NCBI GenBank assembly: GCA_023621895.1 | Contig: JAMOAF010001139.1 | Span: forward strand, 1 to 7,765 | Direction of reading: 5' to 3' | Origin: Planctomycetota bacterium | GTDB taxonomy: Bacteria > Planctomycetota > Planctomycetia > Pirellulales > Thermoguttaceae | DNA: 7,765 nucleotides | Part shown: in pieces, positions 5,626-7,765 of the stretch | How positions within the stretch are numbered: position 1 is the first letter of the stretch | How the letters are laid out: each line of letters opens with the position of its first letter | Position numbers and translations under genes: made by a program | The notes under the pieces: model-generated | The model's input: only the letters and a program-made list of their open reading frames with translations | The model's database searches: none | What the model was told of the DNA's origin: nothing

Positions 5626-5772
5626 TTCATGGCCAATCACCAGGACCAGTCTCCTGTGCCACTCTGGACGGATCGGGCAGTTGGCGTCCAGCTAGGGCGT
5701 TCCCGAATCTCGCGGTCCCTCTCTGCTTCAAGGGATTCCCTGCCCCGTCCCTTTGAGGGGGGCCGCGTTTTT
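5626..5772 (+). ncRNA. Candidate small RNA of about 147 nt
   Basis: A unit bounded by a near-consensus promoter and a strong intrinsic terminator, in a gap between two minus-strand genes. The RNA can form three main hairpins. The first has CAGGA (5641-5645) paired with TCCTG (5652-5656) and an outer TGGC/GCCA (5630-5633 with 5658-5661). The second has CTGGACG (5664-5670) perfectly paired with CGTCCAG (5685-5691) around a 14-nt loop. The third is the terminator. The 5' and 3' ends do not pair, so it is not a 6S-type rod, and I see no SRP, tmRNA or RNase P motif. A 51-codon frame from ATG 5629 would be leaderless and would run through the terminator stem to a TGA at 5782-5784; about 60% of its third positions are G or C, lower than its neighbours appear, so noncoding is favoured. 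The start point is predicted, not measured. Confidence 0.5.
5711..5772 (+). terminator. Strong intrinsic terminator of the small-RNA unit
   Basis: CGCGGTCCCTCTC (5711-5723) pairs with GAGGGGGGCCGCG (5755-5767) in an unbroken 13-bp stem with two G.U pairs. Inside it AAGGGA (5730-5735) pairs with TCCCTT (5748-5753). Five T follow at once (5768-5772), then CGGTTTCT. On the opposite strand the hairpin is followed by AGATTCGGG with no T-run, so it acts rightward, not as the tkt terminator. Confidence 0.75.
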
Positions 5773-5884
5773 CGGTTTCTATGACTTTCTCGCGGCGCAC
5801 CCTCGTGTCGTTTCGGCGGTCTTCGCCTTCTTTTCCAGATAACCATCGAGACTGCACAAATCGCAGGGCAAGTCCACGCGGCTA

Positions 5885-7765
5885 TCAGTCCTGCGGCGCG
5901 GCCAGCGCGGCCTTCGCCTCGGCAACCACCCGATCGGCCGTCAGGCCGAAATGCTTCATCAACTGTCCAAACGGAGCGGATGCCCCGAAGCCGTTCATGC
6001 CGACAAACCGGCCGCGGCAGCCGAGGTATTTCGACCATCCCTGCTCCACGCCGGCCTCGACGGCCACCCGCGCGCCGACTTCCGGCGGCAGAACGCCGTC
6101 GCGATAGGCCTGCTCTTGGGCCTCGAAAAGCTCCCAACTCGGCATGCTCACCACGCGCGCCTTGACGCCTTCCGCGGCAAGCTTCTTCTGCGCTTCGAGG
6201 CATAATCCGACTTCGCTCCCCGTGCCGATCAGGATCACTTGCGGCGAGCCCGCCTCGGCCTCGGAAAGCACGTACGCCCCCTTGGCGGTCCCCGCGGCGG
6301 AAGCGTAGACCGAGCGGTCGAGCGTCGGGAGGTTCTGGCGGGTAAGGACCAGCGCCGAGGGGTGGTCCTTGAGCGCAAGGGCCGCGCGATAGGCCTCGGC
6401 CACCTCGTTGGCATCGGCCGGCCGGATCACCACCAGTCCGGGGATCGAGCGGAGCGCCGCCAGGTGCTCCACCGGCTGGTGCGTGGGCCCGTCCTCGCCG
6501 ACGCCGATCGAGTCATGGGTGAAAATATAGAGGACGGGGAGCTTCATCAAGGCCGCCAGCCGCATCGCGGGACGCATGTAGTCGGCAAAGACGAAGAACG
6601 TGGCGGCGTAGGAGCGCAATCCGCACAGCGCCATGCCGGTGGCGATCGCCCCCATCGCGTGTTCGCGGATGCCGAAGTGGAAATTCCGCCCGGCCGGCGT
6701 CTCAATGCTGAACCGGCCCGCCTCTTCGAAAGCCAGGTCCGATTTGTTCGACGGCGCCAGGTCGGCCGAGCCGCCGAGCATCCAGGGCAGGTTTCGGGCA
6801 ATCTGGTTGAGGACCTTGCCCGACGAAACGCGGCTCGCCATCCCCTTGGCGTCGGCGGCGAAGGCGGCGATGCCGGCATCCCAGTCCTGGGGCAGATCGC
6901 CCGCACGGATCGCATCGAGCTCGGCGGCGAGTTGCGCGTGTTTGTCGCGATAGGCGGCCAGTTTTTCCGCCCAGTCCGCGTGGAGCTTCCTTCCCTTGGC
7001 TCCAGCGCCGTCGCGGAAGTGGGCAATCACTTCGTCGGGCACAAGGAACTTCGCTTCCTCGGGCCAACCATAGAACCGTTTCGTCAACCGGGTCTCTTCC
7101 TCGCCGAGCGGCGCGCCGTGCGCGCCGGCGGTGTTCTGGGCATTGGGGGCGCCCCAGGCGATGTGGCTGCGGACGATGATCAACGTCGGCTTGTCCGTGG
7201 TCTGGTCGAATCGCTTCAGCGCCTGGCGGAGGCGGTCCAAATCGTTGACATCGTCGACCTCGATCACGTTCCAGCCGTAAGCGGCGAACCGCCCCGCCAC
7301 GTTCTCGCTGAACGCCAGGTCGGTGCTCCCCTCGATCGTGATCTTGTTGTCGTCGTAGATCCAGCAGAGGTTGGCCAGCTTCAGATGCCCGGCCAGCGAC
7401 GCCGCCTCGGCTCCGATGCCCTCCATCAGGTCGCCGTCGCTACAAAGAGCATAGACGTTGTAGCCAAACAGCTCGAACCCCGGGCGGTTGTAGCGCCCCG
7501 CCAGCCACTTGGCGGCAATCGCCATTCCCACGCTGTTGGCGATCCCCTGGCCGAGCGGGCCGGTCGTCGTTTCCACCCCGCCGGTGTGGCCGTGCTCCGG
7601 GTGGCCCGGGCAGCGGCTGCCCAACTGGCGAAACTTCCTCAGGTCGTCAAGCGAGACGGCCGGCTCGTCGAGCGGCTCGCCGCCCGGCCCCGTCTGCCGG
7701 ACGCCGGCCAGGTGGAGAACCGAGTAGAGGAGCATCGAGGCATGGCCGCAGGAGAGCACGAACCG
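5885..7765 (-). CDS. tkt: Transketolase (5' partial)
   Basis: Reads leftward from the window edge; 626 residues are present and roughly 40-60 N-terminal residues are missing. Transketolase uses thiamine diphosphate to move two-carbon ketol units between sugar phosphates in the pentose phosphate pathway. Counting from the edge, RFVLSCGHASMLLYSVLHL opens the visible part and includes the active-site His of the GH-x-SM motif (H8). The diphosphate-binding segment SDGDLMEGIGAEAASLAG (about 109-126) and YDDNKITIEG follow. SADLAPSNKS and NFHFGIREHAMGAI carry the catalytic Glu (about residue 368). GVGEDGPTHQPVEHLAALR (about 421-439) is the transketolase signature. A C-terminal domain ends AALAAPQD. 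All three domains are intact. GTG 7757-7759 is an internal codon, since RF continues the motif upstream. No T-run terminator is evident after the stop; the + strand small-RNA unit converges on its 3' end. Confidence 0.97.
   Translation of the reverse strand, partial: RFVLSCGHASMLLYSVLHLAGVRQTGPGGEPLDEPAVSLDDLRKFRQLGSRCPGHPEHGHTGGVETTTGPLGQGIANSVGMAIAAKWLAGRYNRPGFELFGYNVYALCSDGDLMEGIGAEAASLAGHLKLANLCWIYDDNKITIEGSTDLAFSENVAGRFAAYGWNVIEVDDVNDLDRLRQALKRFDQTTDKPTLIIVRSHIAWGAPNAQNTAGAHGAPLGEEETRLTKRFYGWPEEAKFLVPDEVIAHFRDGAGAKGRKLHADWAEKLAAYRDKHAQLAAELDAIRAGDLPQDWDAGIAAFAADAKGMASRVSSGKVLNQIARNLPWMLGGSADLAPSNKSDLAFEEAGRFSIETPAGRNFHFGIREHAMGAIATGMALCGLRSYAATFFVFADYMRPAMRLAALMKLPVLYIFTHDSIGVGEDGPTHQPVEHLAALRSIPGLVVIRPADANEVAEAYRAALALKDHPSALVLTRQNLPTLDRSVYASAAGTAKGAYVLSEAEAGSPQVILIGTGSEVGLCLEAQKKLAAEGVKARVVSMPSWELFEAQEQAYRDGVLPPEVGARVAVEAGVEQGWSKYLGCRGRFVGMNGFGASAPFGQLMKHFGLTADRVVAEAKAALAAPQD

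Noticed and set aside
5626..5772. 6S RNA, SRP RNA, tmRNA or RNase P RNA
   Set aside because: No pairing of 5' and 3' ends, no GGAA-capped SRP loop motif, no tRNA-like end, and too short for RNase P or tmRNA.

Overview
The window looks like chromosomal DNA from a planctomycete, probably of the Pirellulales type. Three things point that way: GC-rich coding sequence, a GNAT protein opening with the MGLTYFKRYRMEI-type N-terminus I associate with this group, and an intergenic array of GACGCGTCAGCGAGG-like repeats whose spurious translation gives NPTRKRG units. The lineage call is inference from recognition, not from a search. Most of the coding content is ordinary housekeeping; the unusual material is in the intergenic regions.

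Layout, left to right. (1) 1-1101 (+): C-terminal part of aconitate hydratase (AcnA type), cut by the left edge. (2) 1225-1854 (+): a clear sigma70-type promoter (TTGACC, 17 bp, TAAATT) followed by a 186-residue GNAT acetyltransferase starting at ATG 1294. (3) 1974-4434 (+): two overlapping M16 (insulinase/processing-peptidase) genes. The first keeps the R/Y substrate motif but has lost the zinc site; the second has the zinc site (HFLEH) but has lost R/Y. They should form a heterodimeric protease. (4) 4486-4983 (-): greA, convergent with the M16 pair. Its leader contains a good intrinsic-terminator hairpin plus seven T, suggesting attenuation. (5) 5109-5307: a two-armed array, four 26-bp units in one orientation and then four 21-bp units in the other. 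(6) 5308-5884: no convincing protein gene, but on the + strand a near-consensus promoter (TTTACA, 17 bp, TAGAAT) and a strong intrinsic terminator frame a transcription unit of about 147 nt, best read as an undescribed small RNA. (7) 5885-7765 (-): transketolase, lacking only its N-terminus at the right edge and running convergently toward the small-RNA unit.

The metabolic genes (aconitase in the TCA cycle, transketolase in the pentose phosphate or Calvin-type carbon shuffle) and greA (rescue of backtracked RNA polymerase) are not an obvious functional cluster. The only clear operon is the M16 pair. The observations most worth checking are the small-RNA unit at about 5591-5772, the hairpin/T-tract in the greA leader, the inverted repeat array, and the complementary loss of motifs in the two M16 subunits.
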